The notes under the pieces are model-generated. The model worked only from the letters and a program-made list of their open reading frames with translations, made no database searches and was not told the origin of the DNA. From Acidobacteriota bacterium (GTDB lineage: Bacteria; Acidobacteriota; Terriglobia; Terriglobales; Acidobacteriaceae), in contig JABCZL010000009.1 in assembly GCA_013289685.1 (NCBI GenBank), positions 124,001-188,000 on the forward strand: a stretch of 64,000 nucleotides of DNA, read 5' to 3'. Shown one piece after another: positions 44,198-53,015 of this stretch. The translations under genes and the position numbers were made by a program. The first letter of the stretch is position 1. Each line of letters starts with the position of its first letter.

Positions 44198-44217
44198 GGC
44201 ACGGCTTAAGCCGTGCC
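44198..44217. repeat. Palindrome supplying the waaC stop codon
   Basis: GGCACGGCTTAAGCCGTGCC is perfectly palindromic. Read on the minus strand it encodes the last residues KGTA and the TAA stop of the heptosyltransferase. A related sequence (GGGAAGGGCACAACTTCAGT) is at 29215. Confidence 0.8.
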
Positions 44218-45339
44218 CTTCCCAAAACTTTTCTCCGCGGGCGATTCGTCGAGCAATCGGCGCGCCGCGTTGACGACGGAGTCGACGGTGATCTCCAGCA
44301 TCGCTTCGTCGGGCTGCGGGTTGCGAGCGTGCGTGGTGGGGCTCGCCGGATTGCGCAGGACGATCCTGCGCGCGGCGTCGCTAGTTCGATAGGGGCCGTT
44401 GCGCGCCGGGTCCGTCGGCCCGAAGATCGCCACCACGGGGACTTGCAAGGCCGCGGCCAGATGCATCGGACCCGTGTCGCCTCCGATGAACAGTTTGGCC
44501 GCCCGCGTGAGCGCGATCAACTCGCTGATCGAACACTTCATGGGCGTGGCCGTGCCTTCGCTTGCGGCTTCGGCCTCGCGCGCCAGTTCCTCTTCTCCCG
44601 GACCGTAGTTGAGAATCGCATGAACTCTGTCCGCGGCGAGAGCGCGGGCCACACGGCCGTAGCGCTCGGCGGGCCAGCGCTTCGCTCCCCATCCGGCTCC
44701 CGGATTCAGGATCGCGAAGGCGCGGATTCCAGCTTCGCTCAACCGCTGATCTATTCGGCGCTCGGCTTCGACATCGCGAGGAAACTCTACGTGAGGCACC
44801 TTCATCTTTCTCTGCGCGACCGCTTCCGCGATCGACATGTTCTGCTCGATCACATGGGCTCCGCGTGCGATCACTCGTCGCGTGTACCACAAGCTGGCAG
44901 GAGACTCGCGCGGTTGCGCGGCGCCATACACCACGGGCGCGCCCGACCAGCGAGCCAGGAGCGCGGACCGCAGCGCTCCCTGCAGATCGACGGCAACGTC
45001 ATAGCGGGCTGCGCGAACGTCGTTCCAGACCTTTGCGATCTGCTGCAGTGTCGAAACCGTGAACAGAGACTTTCGCCACGCCGTCAGACTGACGGGATGA
45101 ACCCAATCCACCAGAGGCCGCTGCGGTGATCGCGGTCCCCGGCGCGGCGTTCCGGGCGCGCACAGAAGGTCCGCCCAGCGCTCCTCAATCACCCAGCCAA
45201 TCATTGTGTTGGGGAACGCTTCGCGCAGGGCCTGCGCCGCGGGCAATGTGTGAATCACGTCGCCCATCGCACTCAGGCGTACGATGAGCAGGCGGTCGAT
45301 CTTCGACATGATGTTCGAAGTGCCGTCAGCTCCGCTCAA
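44206..45339 (-). CDS. waaC: ADP-heptose:LPS heptosyltransferase I
   Basis: GT9-family glycosyltransferase that adds L-glycero-D-manno-heptose from ADP-heptose to Kdo of the LPS inner core. The 377-residue product shows LLIVRLSAMGDVIHTLPAAQ at the N-terminus, DVAVDLQGALRSALLARWSG, the nucleotide-sugar region NPGAGWGAKRWPAERY and GGDTGPMHLAAAL. The start is TTG 45339 after GAGGAAATC, overlapping the hldE2 stop (TTGA), so translation is coupled; ATG 45309 (MSKIDRLL) is an alternative. The last residues come from a palindromic repeat. It sits in a coherent LPS core cluster with hldE, lpxK and waaA. Confidence 0.9.
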   Translation of the reverse strand: MSGADGTSNIMSKIDRLLIVRLSAMGDVIHTLPAAQALREAFPNTMIGWVIEERWADLLCAPGTPRRGPRSPQRPLVDWVHPVSLTAWRKSLFTVSTLQQIAKVWNDVRAARYDVAVDLQGALRSALLARWSGAPVVYGAAQPRESPASLWYTRRVIARGAHVIEQNMSIAEAVAQRKMKVPHVEFPRDVEAERRIDQRLSEAGIRAFAILNPGAGWGAKRWPAERYGRVARALAADRVHAILNYGPGEEELAREAEAASEGTATPMKCSISELIALTRAAKLFIGGDTGPMHLAAALQVPVVAIFGPTDPARNGPYRTSDAARRIVLRNPASPTTHARNPQPDEAMLEITVDSVVNAARRLLDESPAEKSFGKGTA

Positions 45340-45824
45340 GATTTCCTCGGCGAGAGGCGCGAGCGGATGATCTCGCTGGTGGAGTGATCTTTCGCATCGC
45401 CCACGATCTCGACACGGCCGCCATGCTCAGCCACTGCGTCGCGCTCGGGAACCGAGTCGGCGGTGTAATCGGTGCCCTTGGCCTGAACGTCGGGACGAAT
45501 CTCGCGGATGATCGCCCGAACGTCGAGCTCGGGGAAGATCACGACCGCATCGACGTCGGCGAGGGCGGCCACAATCTCGGCGCGGTCTTCGGCTGGCATT
45601 ATGGGACGGCCTTCGCCCTTGAGAGCGCGCACCGATTCGTCGGAATTGATGGCGACCACCAATTTTCCGCCCAGCGCTTTGGCTCCGCGCAGGTAGCGCA
45701 CGTGCCCCACGTGCAGCAGATCGAAGTTGCCATTGGCCAGCGTGATGTGTTCGCCGGCGCGCCGCCATTCGTCCACTCGTTCGCGGAGTTCTTTACGGCT
45801 CAGGATTTTATTTTGCGTGTTCAA
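45336..45824 (-). CDS. hldE2 (rfaE2): D-beta-D-heptose 1-phosphate adenylyltransferase
   Basis: Makes ADP-D-glycero-D-manno-heptose, the precursor used by WaaC. The 162-residue nucleotidyltransferase has LANGNFDLLHVGHVRYLRGA with the HxGH motif (38-41), INSDESVRALKGEGRPI, the DRAEIVAAL region and STSEIIRSRL at the C-terminus. In E. coli this activity is fused to the heptose kinase in HldE; here the kinase is a separate upstream gene 9 bases away, so the two are split but cotranscribed. The stop overlaps the waaC start. Confidence 0.92.
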   Translation of the reverse strand: MNTQNKILSRKELRERVDEWRRAGEHITLANGNFDLLHVGHVRYLRGAKALGGKLVVAINSDESVRALKGEGRPIMPAEDRAEIVAALADVDAVVIFPELDVRAIIREIRPDVQAKGTDYTADSVPERDAVAEHGGRVEIVGDAKDHSTSEIIRSRLSPRKS

Positions 45825-45833
45825 TTTCTGTGT

Positions 45834-46868
45834 TCAATGAGGTCGAGTAGCCGGCGGCGTCTGCTCGATCGCATGCAGCAGCTCGTCCCGCGAAACCGTT
45901 GCCGTGCCGCGCTTCATTACGACAATTCCGCCCGCATAGTTGGCCAGTTGCGCCGCCTCTTCGGTCGTCGCACCCGCGGCCAGCGCGGCTGTGAAGGCCG
46001 CGATCACGGTGTCGCCCGCTCCGGTCACGTCGGCCACCTGGTCGGAGCCGAAGATCGGGATGTCCACTGGCTTATGCTTGTGATCGAACGCCACCATGCC
46101 ATCGCGTCCGCGCGTGATCACCAGGGACTGTAGTTTCATGCGCGCCATCACCTGCTCTCCGGCGGCAATGACCTTGTTCCAGTCTTGCCCGACGCGAACC
46201 CCGAGAGCCTCTTCTACTTCTGGTTCGTTGGGCGTGGCTGCGGTGACGCCAGAATATTGCACCAGGCGATAGCGCGAATCGACAACGATTGGCACCGCTC
46301 CGAGCTTGCCCTTTTCCTGCAACGTGGTCACGATCGCCGGAGTGGCCGCACCGTATCCGTAGTCGGAGACCAGAAGCGCGTCGGAGGCATGCGCGTAATT
46401 CCTCGCAGCCAGGTACAGTTCCCGCGTTAAGTGAGCGTTGGGCGCTTCCTGCGGCTCACGGTCCACGCGCACCACCTGCTGGCGCGCGGTGTGCGTCATG
46501 CCCGCCAGGATGCGCGTTTTCGTGACCGTGGTGTAGGTTTTGTCCTTGAGGACGCCGCTGACCGCGATGCGCTTGTGGCGGAAGTATTTCAATAGCATCC
46601 GTCCCGGCTCGTCGTCGCCGACAATGCCGACGGGGAGGACATTCACTCCCAGATCGGCCAGGTTATTCGCGGCGTTGGCTGCGCCACCCGGCACCACGGT
46701 GCGTTCGCGATGCTTCAGGATGAGGACTGGAGCCTCGCGCGATACGCGCGAGATCTCGCCGAAGATAAACTCGTCGGCTACGAGATCGCCTAGCACCGTG
46801 ACGGTGATATTGGGAAAGGCCTCGACGATCTTTTTCAGCCGGTCGGCTTCTTTGAGATGCTTGGTCAT
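45834..46868 (-). CDS. hldE1 (rfaE1): D-glycero-beta-D-manno-heptose-7-phosphate kinase
   Basis: PfkB/ribokinase-family kinase that phosphorylates heptose 7-phosphate at C1, upstream of the adenylyltransferase. The 344-residue product has VTVLGDLVADEFIFGEISRV at the N-terminus, the PfkB signature VPGGAANAANNLADLGVNV (60-78), DSRYRLVQYSGVTAATPNEP, and the ATP/anion-hole motif DVTGAGDTVIAAF near residue 280 with its catalytic Asp. It corresponds to the N-terminal half of E. coli HldE. It is separated from lpxK by a family G repeat. Confidence 0.92.
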   Translation of the reverse strand: MTKHLKEADRLKKIVEAFPNITVTVLGDLVADEFIFGEISRVSREAPVLILKHRERTVVPGGAANAANNLADLGVNVLPVGIVGDDEPGRMLLKYFRHKRIAVSGVLKDKTYTTVTKTRILAGMTHTARQQVVRVDREPQEAPNAHLTRELYLAARNYAHASDALLVSDYGYGAATPAIVTTLQEKGKLGAVPIVVDSRYRLVQYSGVTAATPNEPEVEEALGVRVGQDWNKVIAAGEQVMARMKLQSLVITRGRDGMVAFDHKHKPVDIPIFGSDQVADVTGAGDTVIAAFTAALAAGATTEEAAQLANYAGGIVVMKRGTATVSRDELLHAIEQTPPATRPH

Positions 46869-46899
46869 ATTGCTGATGCGTTCGAACTTCTCAGAGCTG

Positions 46900-46972
46900 C
46901 CGCTGTCCTCGTGCGCGGGCGAGACGCCCCCGCGACAGCCGCCGGGACGGCGGCGCTACGAAGACCGATTCT
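46900..46972. repeat. Family G palindromic repeat between hldE1 and lpxK
   Basis: GGGCGAGACGCCCCCGCGAC followed by AGCCGCCGGGACGGCGGCGC at about 46917-46957 is the inverse of the element translated in the E2 linker at 20290. Confidence 0.8.
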
Positions 46973-46973
46973 C

Positions 46974-47918
46974 TCATGCGCGGTGCTTTCGCTCGTCGAT
47001 CTTGTGCAGCATGGTATCGACGGCGTTAGCAGCGTCCGAGAGTTCCATTTTTACGGGCACAACCGCTAGCGGCTGCAGGGCAGAAAGATAGCCTCCCAGG
47101 TTCACCGCGTCTTTTTCCGTAGTTACGAAACCTCCAGCCCCACTCCGCTGCTTGAGCGCGAGCAATTCGCGGATGTCTTTCTCTTCGTAGGGGTGGTGAT
47201 CGCGGTAGAACGCCTCGGCTACCGGCTCGATATTTGCCGCCCGCAGTTGCAACACGAAATTTTGGGGACGCGCGATGCCGCAGAACACCACTGGCCGCGG
47301 CGGAACATCCTTCGGGACGATTCCGCGCCGCACGCGCCACACCATTTTTCCCTCCAGCGGAAACGACTCCGCCGCAGCGCCACTGGCCAGCACAACCGCG
47401 TCCGCGCGACGCAGCGACGACAGCGGCTCTCGCAAACGTCCCGAAGGAAGCAACTGGTCGCCCGCGTCCTGCGGCGTGACCAGAACGATGTCGAAGTCGC
47501 GGGCCAACGCCCGATGCTGAAAGCCGTCGTCGAGCAGGTGAAGCTGCGGTCCGAATCTTGATTCGGCGAATTGTCCTGCCTGATAGCGATCTTCGCCGAC
47601 GATGACCGGTACTTGCACCTTGCGCGCAATCAGCAGCGGCTCGTCACCAAATTCTCGCGGCAGACCGGCGGGATCGACCAAGCGAACGCCCCGGGACTCG
47701 CGCCCGTAACCGCGTGACAGCACATCAAACTCGATGCCTCGCGCCTTGAGCAACTCACCCAGTAGAATCACGAACGGAGTCTTCCCCGACCCACCTGCGG
47801 AAAGATTGCCCACGCTGATGACCGCTCCCTGCAAGCGTCGCGCCTGTAAAACTCCGCGATCGTAGAGCACGTTGCGCGCTCCAACCACGCCGCCGTAAAT
47901 GGCTGAGAGGGGATTCAA
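46974..47918 (-). CDS. lpxK: Tetraacyldisaccharide 4'-kinase
   Basis: Inner-membrane-associated kinase that phosphorylates the 4' position of the lipid A disaccharide. The 314-residue product has the P-loop SVGNLSAGGSGKTPFVILLG (Walker A about 41-48), SRGYGRESRGVRLV, GDEPLLIARKVQVPVIVGED, the Walker B-like LHLLDDGFQHRALARDFDIV and VTTEKDAVNLGGY. It overlaps the preceding waaA by 4 bases (47915-47918, ATGA), showing translational coupling. Identification is firm. Confidence 0.93.
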   Translation of the reverse strand: MNPLSAIYGGVVGARNVLYDRGVLQARRLQGAVISVGNLSAGGSGKTPFVILLGELLKARGIEFDVLSRGYGRESRGVRLVDPAGLPREFGDEPLLIARKVQVPVIVGEDRYQAGQFAESRFGPQLHLLDDGFQHRALARDFDIVLVTPQDAGDQLLPSGRLREPLSSLRRADAVVLASGAAAESFPLEGKMVWRVRRGIVPKDVPPRPVVFCGIARPQNFVLQLRAANIEPVAEAFYRDHHPYEEKDIRELLALKQRSGAGGFVTTEKDAVNLGGYLSALQPLAVVPVKMELSDAANAVDTMLHKIDERKHRA

Positions 47919-49249
47919 TCTGTGTGGGCAGCCTGTGCCGAAGCCGGGAGAGGATCGCGATCCGCAACCAGCAAGGTCTTCAGCGCTTCCAGCGTGCGCG
48001 AGGTCGCACCCATCTGCAACCGCATAGTCTGCAGCGCGCGCCGGCCGAGAGCCTGCCGTTCCGCATTGTCCGCGAGCAGGTGCATCAGAGTCAGAGGCAA
48101 CTCGGCCAACCCCACGATGCGAACCGCGTCGCGGCTTTGAAACAGGGCAACGATGTCACGAAAATTCTCCGTATGGTTTCCGGTCACGATGGCCACTCCG
48201 TGCTGCGCCGGCTCGATGATGTTGTGCCCGCCGCGCGGCACCAGACTTCCACCCACAAAGGCAAGGTCGCCTAAAGCGTAGAGCGCGGCGAGTTCTCCAA
48301 TCGTATCGACCAGCAAAACCCCGCCCGCCAGCGATTCTCCGTGCCATTGCGAACGCCGGAACGACGGCATGCCCAACTGCCGGAGCAGGATGGCAACCTC
48401 GTCGAAACGCTCGGGATGCCGCGGCGCCAGAATCATCACCGCACGCGGATGTCCGACCCGCAGATTTTCAAACGCCTTCAACAGCGGCGGTTCCTCGTCC
48501 TCGACCGTGCTGCCGCAGACCAGCACCGGCCCGGCGCCTTCGGCCGCGAGCGAGCGGCGCAGGCTCTCCACAATCGGCGGAGGCGAAGGCAAACTCACAT
48601 CGAACTTAAGATTTCCGGTGACCTGCACGCGTTCAGCGATGGCGCCAATCGACTGCAGCCTGGCGCTGTCCTCCTGCGTCTGGGCAAGAAACAGATCGAC
48701 GTGCACCAGCATTCTCCGCAGAGCCCAGCGAAAACGGCGGTAGCGCGGTAATGACCGGTCGGAGATGCGCGCGTTCACCACCGCGATGCGCGCCCCGCTG
48801 GCATGTGCCTGCCGCAGGAAGTTGGGCCAGAATTCGGTTTCTGCCAGCACCACCAACTCCGGTTGCAAGGCCTGCAGAAACGGGCGGATCGCGAACGCGA
48901 AATCCATCGGAAAATAGAAGACGCTCTCGTCGCCAAAACGCTTGCGGGCGAGTTCCTGGCCCGTGTCGGTGGTGGTCGATACCAGCACGCGATGCCGCGG
49001 AAGGTTGCGCCGCATCTGCTCGACCAATCCGCTGACGGCCAGCACCTCGCCGACGGAAACCGCATGAACCCAGATAACACGACGCGCCCGCGAGCCTTCG
49101 CCAGCCGCACGCAGACGTGCCGGAACCCGTCCCAGGCGTTCGACAAATCCGTTGCGATATTTGCCGTGGCGCAGAATCTGGTAGAGCCAATAAGGCAGGC
49201 TCAGCAGCATTCCGAGCGCCAGCACCAGACTGTATAGAAAATAGCTCAA
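47915..49249 (-). CDS. waaA (kdtA): 3-deoxy-D-manno-octulosonic acid transferase
   Basis: Transfers Kdo from CMP-Kdo to lipid A precursor at the inner membrane. The 444-residue GT30 enzyme has an N-terminal membrane helix (SLVLALGMLLSLPYWLYQIL), the acceptor-side VIWVHAVSVGEVLA, STTTDTGQELARKRFG, LAETEFWPNFLRQAHASGAR (with the conserved acidic site), NLKFDVSLPSP and GGSLVPRGGHNIIEPAQHG near the C-terminus. It starts at TTG 49249 with a TAGAAT (49259-49264) just 9 bases upstream, suggesting a very short leader. It is the first gene of the waaA-lpxK-hldE-waaC group. Confidence 0.93.
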   Translation of the reverse strand: MSYFLYSLVLALGMLLSLPYWLYQILRHGKYRNGFVERLGRVPARLRAAGEGSRARRVIWVHAVSVGEVLAVSGLVEQMRRNLPRHRVLVSTTTDTGQELARKRFGDESVFYFPMDFAFAIRPFLQALQPELVVLAETEFWPNFLRQAHASGARIAVVNARISDRSLPRYRRFRWALRRMLVHVDLFLAQTQEDSARLQSIGAIAERVQVTGNLKFDVSLPSPPPIVESLRRSLAAEGAGPVLVCGSTVEDEEPPLLKAFENLRVGHPRAVMILAPRHPERFDEVAILLRQLGMPSFRRSQWHGESLAGGVLLVDTIGELAALYALGDLAFVGGSLVPRGGHNIIEPAQHGVAIVTGNHTENFRDIVALFQSRDAVRIVGLAELPLTLMHLLADNAERQALGRRALQTMRLQMGATSRTLEALKTLLVADRDPLPASAQAAHTD

Positions 49250-49298
49250 GCTGGAGCCATTCTAAACCGGGTCATCGGCGGCGGGTGCGCCGGCCTTC

Positions 49299-49304
49299 TA
49301 TAAT
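49299..49304 (+). promoter_or_regulatory. -10 element close to a start codon
   Basis: TATAAT ends 7 bases before ATG 49312, with no Shine-Dalgarno between, indicating a leaderless or near-leaderless message. The divergent waaA gene shows a TAGAAT at 49259-49264. Confidence 0.55.
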
Positions 49305-49311
49305 TGGTGAC

Positions 49312-49983
49312 ATGCGGGCTTTACCCTCAACATCCTCGAGATTTATCCGAAGCCTGGTCGTAGCGGCGCTATGTGTGGGATGGTTTGTGCCCGGCGTGCT
49401 GGCGGGCAAGAATTTTGTGAAGCCGGTGGCGAAGGCCGCCATCAATTATCCCGCACATGATTTCCATCGCGACGAGAAGGCCGCGATCGCTGCCGATCCC
49501 TACGACACGCCGGAAAAGGCCAAACTCTTTTCCACGGATTTTGCGGCGCACGGATTCCTGCCGGTTTTTTTCATCGTGACCAATGACGGCGACCAGCCCA
49601 TCTCTATCGCCAAGATGGAAATCACGGTGATCACGGCCCATCACTCGAAGCTCACGCCCATTACCGTGGATGACCTGTACCGGCGCCTGTCCAATCCGCA
49701 GGCCAGCACGCGGCCCAGTCCGATTCCTCTGCCGCACAAAGCCAAGAGCGGGATCAGCAAGAAAGAAATGGATGAGATCGAGTCTTCGCAATTCGCGGCG
49801 AGAGCGGTTGAGCCGCATAGCACGCAGTCGGGATTTTTGTTTTTCGACGTAAGCGACATCTCGTCGCCTCTGGCGGGCGCGACCATCGATATCACCGGTG
49901 TCGCCGACGCCAAGGGGAACGAGCTGCTCTATTTCGAGATTGCGGTGGACAAGTATCTGGATGCGCCGCAGAACCCGAACTAA
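49312..49983 (+). CDS. Secreted hypothetical protein
   Basis: A 223-residue exported protein: signal peptide (RFIRSLVVAALCVGWFVPGV then LAG) and a soluble, beta-rich body (FAAHGFLPVFFIVTNDGDQP, ISIAKMEITVITAHHSKLTP, LYFEIAVDKYLD). The pattern VFFIVTNDGDQPISI resembles Ig-like or immunoglobulin-type accessory domains, without a firm family. ATG 49312 follows TATAAT closely. It is divergent from waaA. Function unknown; envelope location inferred. Confidence 0.68.
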   Translation: MRALPSTSSRFIRSLVVAALCVGWFVPGVLAGKNFVKPVAKAAINYPAHDFHRDEKAAIAADPYDTPEKAKLFSTDFAAHGFLPVFFIVTNDGDQPISIAKMEITVITAHHSKLTPITVDDLYRRLSNPQASTRPSPIPLPHKAKSGISKKEMDEIESSQFAARAVEPHSTQSGFLFFDVSDISSPLAGATIDITGVADAKGNELLYFEIAVDKYLDAPQNPN

Positions 49984-50000
49984 GATCGGGCGCTGGACTG

Positions 50001-50077
50001 CAGCCCTCGGACCTCGGACCTTTTGTCGCTGAGGTCTGAGGTCCGAAGGCTGTGGTCCGAGGGCTGAGGTCCGGCGG
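50001..50077. repeat. Inverted and direct repeats of GGTCCGAGGGCTG
   Basis: CAGCCCTCGGACC (50001-50013) is the exact inverse of GGTCCGAGGGCTG (50054-50066). Related GAGGTCCGAAGGCTG-like copies lie between and after. Non-coding, between a secreted protein and the reductase. Confidence 0.7.
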
Positions 50078-50151
50078 CTTCACTCCAGTTTGCCGTGGAT
50101 TTGGGCAGCAATTGGCGTTAGTGTAGTGCGTTACACCCTCCGGAGGTCCTC

Positions 50152-51231
50152 ATGAGCAAGTCGAAGTCGCAGAAATCAGCCGGCAATCGCCGCAGCTTTC
50201 TGAAGGCCAGCGGCCTCATGACCGCGGCCGTATTTGGTTCGGCTGCGCTTCCCGATGTTGCCAGGGCTCAGCCCTCGAACGCTCTGCCTTTCAATCCGGC
50301 AACCACCGATGCTATGCCGACGCGGAATCTGGGAAAGACGGGATACAAGGTCGGCATCTTCAGCCTGGGAGGCCAGGCCTCTCTGGAGAGGGCGAACAAC
50401 GAAGCTGCGGCCGTGCCCATCATCGAGCGCGCGCTCGACCTGGGCGTGAATTACATCGACACGTCTTCGATCTACGGCGGGCCCGAGCGCTGGAGCGAGC
50501 AATACGTTGGCAAGGTGATGAAGCACCGGCGCGGCGATGCCTTTCTCGCGACCAAGACGAAGGAGCGGACGCGTGACGGGTCTATGCGCATGATCGAGAA
50601 GTCGCTCAACTTGCTGCAGACCGATCACGTCGACCTGTGGCAACTGCACGACATTGGCACCATGACCGATATCAACGAGATCTTCGCCAAGGGCGGGGCC
50701 ATGGAGGCGCTGCTTGAGGCGCGCGACCAGAAGATCGTGCGCTATCTCGGCGTCACGGGCCACTACCGGCCTGATGCGCTGATCGAGGCCATCCATAGGC
50801 ATCCGTTCGACACGATCCTGATGGCGGTGAATGCGGCCGATCCACATCACTACAGCTTCAGTGAGCAACTGCTGCCGTTGGCGGTGGAGAAACAGATGGG
50901 CATTATTGGAATGAAGGTGCCGGCGCGGGGACGCATTCTTTCGTCGTGGACGCCTCCGCCCATCGAACAACAGAAGCATTCATGGGAAGGCATGGCGATA
51001 CAGGCAACGACCGGGGGCACGCTGGATATGCGGCAGGCGATGTACTATTCGCTGTCGCTGCCGGTCAGCACGGTCATCATCGGCTGCGATTCCATTCCGC
51101 AGCTCGAGCAGAACGTGCAGCTGGCGCGCGAGTTCACTCCGCTGAACCAGCAGCAGATGGCGGGGTTAACCGAGAAGGCGCAGCCGGTGTCGAAGCAGTC
51201 GCTGTTCTTCCGGTTTTATGAGCGGGCGTAA
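50152..51231 (+). CDS. Tat-exported aldo/keto reductase
   Basis: A 359-residue TIM-barrel oxidoreductase that reduces carbonyls with NAD(P)H. It has a twin-arginine signal (GNRRSFLKASGLMTAAVFGS, residues 11-30), then RNLGKTGYKVGIFSLGGQAS, the catalytic Asp/Tyr region DTSSIYGGPERWSEQYVG, a Lys (TKTKERTRDGSMRM), QTDHVDLWQLHDIG and the cofactor end TVIIGCDSIPQLEQN. GGAGG precedes ATG 50152. The Tat signal implies it is folded with cofactor before export. Substrate unknown. Confidence 0.88.
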   Translation: MSKSKSQKSAGNRRSFLKASGLMTAAVFGSAALPDVARAQPSNALPFNPATTDAMPTRNLGKTGYKVGIFSLGGQASLERANNEAAAVPIIERALDLGVNYIDTSSIYGGPERWSEQYVGKVMKHRRGDAFLATKTKERTRDGSMRMIEKSLNLLQTDHVDLWQLHDIGTMTDINEIFAKGGAMEALLEARDQKIVRYLGVTGHYRPDALIEAIHRHPFDTILMAVNAADPHHYSFSEQLLPLAVEKQMGIIGMKVPARGRILSSWTPPPIEQQKHSWEGMAIQATTGGTLDMRQAMYYSLSLPVSTVIIGCDSIPQLEQNVQLAREFTPLNQQQMAGLTEKAQPVSKQSLFFRFYERA

Positions 51232-51257
51232 GGACGGCATCTCCACGCGAAAAAGAT

Positions 51258-51358
51258 TGTCATCCTGAGGGCCGCGCCTTTTGCGGGCCGAAGGACCTAT
51301 GCATTTTCTTTGCGGCGCACGAAAATTGCATAGGTCCTTCGCTTTGCTCAGGATGACA
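51258..51358. repeat. Head-to-head family E pair upstream of gatB
   Basis: TGTCATCCTGAG (51258) ... GAAGGACCTATGCATTTTC is mirrored by GAAAATTGCATAGGTCCTTC ... CTCAGGATGACA (to 51358), so the whole segment can fold into one long hairpin. It lies 47 bases before the gatB start. Confidence 0.85.
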
Positions 51359-51391
51359 AAGCTCAGTCCCGGTCTCGTTCGTTGCGCCCTT

Positions 51392-51397
51392 TATAAT
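51392..51397 (+). promoter_or_regulatory. -10 element of gatB
   Basis: TATAAT lies 8 bases upstream of ATG 51406, again implying a very short or absent leader. Confidence 0.5.
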
Positions 51398-51405
51398 CAC
51401 AGCCT

Positions 51406-52881
51406 ATGGTCACCACGACGGCCGATTCCGTTGCCGCCCACGCTACCTATGAGCCGGTCATTGGGCTGGAAGTGCATGTTCAGCTGCTGACGGCGACCAA
51501 GATTTTCTGCTCGTGCTCGACGCGATTTGGGGCGCCGCCGAACTCGAACGTCTGCCCGGTATGCCTGGGGATGCCGGGGGCGCTGCCGGTACTCAATAAG
51601 AAAGTCGTGGAGTTCGCCACGCTGGCGGCGATGGCGCTCGAGTGCCGCATCAACGAGACTTCTATTTTTGCGCGCAAGAACTATTTCTATCCCGACCTGC
51701 CTAAGGGCTACCAGATTTCGCAGTACGACAAGCCGCTGGCGGAGAACGGATTCATCGAGATTCCCGCTGGCAAGGGCAAGAAGAAAATCGACATTACCCG
51801 CGTGCATCTCGAAGAAGATGCGGGCAAGAGCCTGCACGAAGGCTTTCCCGACTCGGACGAGAAGACCGCCATCGACCTGAACCGCACCGGCGTGCCGCTG
51901 ATTGAAATTGTCAGCGAGCCCGACATCGCTTCGCCTGACGAGGCTTACGAATATCTGACGCGGCTGAAGGAAATCATCCTCTACACCGGCGTCAGCGACT
52001 GCAACATGGAGGAAGGCTCCCTGCGCTGCGATGCCAACGTCAGCGTGCGGCCGCGGGGACAGAAGGAATTCGGCACCAAGGCCGAAATCAAGAATGTGAA
52101 TTCGTTTCGGTTTATCCGCGAAGCGCTGGAGTACGAAATCGGACGGCAGATTGGCGTCCTCGAGTCGGGCGGGAAGATTACGCAGGAGACGCGACTCTAC
52201 AACTCGAACGAAGGCAAGACCTACAGCATGCGCTCGAAAGAGCAGGCGCACGATTATCGCTACTTCCCCGAGCCGGATCTGCCACCGCTGGTGGTCGACG
52301 AAAAGTGGAAGGCTGAAATCGGCCGCGGGATGCCTGAACTCCCCGAAGCCCGCCGCGCGCGCATGGTGAAGGATTATGGCATCACCGAATACGACGCGCA
52401 CGTGCTCACCTCTCCGAAGTCGCTCGCCGACCAATTCGAAGAAGCGGCGAAAGCCGCCAAGAATTCCAAGCGCGTGGCGAATCTCGTGCAGAGCGAGTTG
52501 ATGGGGCGCCTCAAGGCCAAGGGCATCGAGATCGAACAGTCACCGATTTCGATGAAGGGAGTGGCAGCGTCGGCCGATCTGGTCGAGGCGGGGACGATCT
52601 CGGGCAAGATGCTTAAGGAGCTTTACGATCTCTCGTTCGAGCGCGGCAGAGATTTCCCTGTGGTGTATGAAGAGGAAGGCCGGCCGCAGCAGTCCACTGA
52701 TACCGCCGTGTTGGAGAAGTTGATCGACGAAGTTCTGGCCGTCAATCCTAAGCAACTGGAGCAGTACCGCGCTGGTAAAACGACCATGATCGGGTTCTTC
52801 GTTGGCCAGGTGATGAAAGCGTCCAAAGGGCAGGCCAGCCCGCAGATCGTGAATGAACTGCTGGGGAAGAAGCTGAAGTAG
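51406..52881 (+). CDS. gatB: Asp-tRNA(Asn)/Glu-tRNA(Gln) amidotransferase subunit B
   Basis: Transamidates misacylated Glu-tRNA(Gln) and Asp-tRNA(Asn) together with GatA and GatC. The 491-residue product has [20 protein letters not shown] near the start, [20 protein letters not shown] (metal/Zn site cysteines), [16 protein letters not shown] sequence, [59 protein letters not shown], the [12 protein letters not shown] signature and a C-terminal YqeY-type helical domain. gatA and gatC are elsewhere. Palindromic elements flank the gene on both sides. Confidence 0.95.
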   Translation: MVTTTADSVAAHATYEPVIGLEVHVQLLTATKIFCSCSTRFGAPPNSNVCPVCLGMPGALPVLNKKVVEFATLAAMALECRINETSIFARKNYFYPDLPKGYQISQYDKPLAENGFIEIPAGKGKKKIDITRVHLEEDAGKSLHEGFPDSDEKTAIDLNRTGVPLIEIVSEPDIASPDEAYEYLTRLKEIILYTGVSDCNMEEGSLRCDANVSVRPRGQKEFGTKAEIKNVNSFRFIREALEYEIGRQIGVLESGGKITQETRLYNSNEGKTYSMRSKEQAHDYRYFPEPDLPPLVVDEKWKAEIGRGMPELPEARRARMVKDYGITEYDAHVLTSPKSLADQFEEAAKAAKNSKRVANLVQSELMGRLKAKGIEIEQSPISMKGVAASADLVEAGTISGKMLKELYDLSFERGRDFPVVYEEEGRPQQSTDTAVLEKLIDEVLAVNPKQLEQYRAGKTTMIGFFVGQVMKASKGQASPQIVNELLGKKLK

Positions 52882-52885
52882 CCCA

Positions 52886-53015
52886 TGTGGGACGGACACT
52901 CCTGTCCGTCGCTTTTGACGTTGATTTTGTTTGGCAGTGCGAAAGCAGCGGGCTAACTGCAGCTGCAAATTCAAAACCAAGGTCAAAAGCGACGGACAGG
53001 AGTGTCCGTCCCACA
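52886..53015. repeat. Perfect 34-bp inverted repeat (family B pair) after gatB
   Basis: TGTGGGACGGACACTCCTGT...CTTTTGAC (52886-52919) is exactly inverse to GTCAAAAGCGACGGACAGGA...CCCACA (52982-53015). The 62-base interior adds near-inverse TTGATTTTG/CAAAACCAA. Each arm contains the GGACACTCCTGTCC hairpin found in trmFO. Confidence 0.9.
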
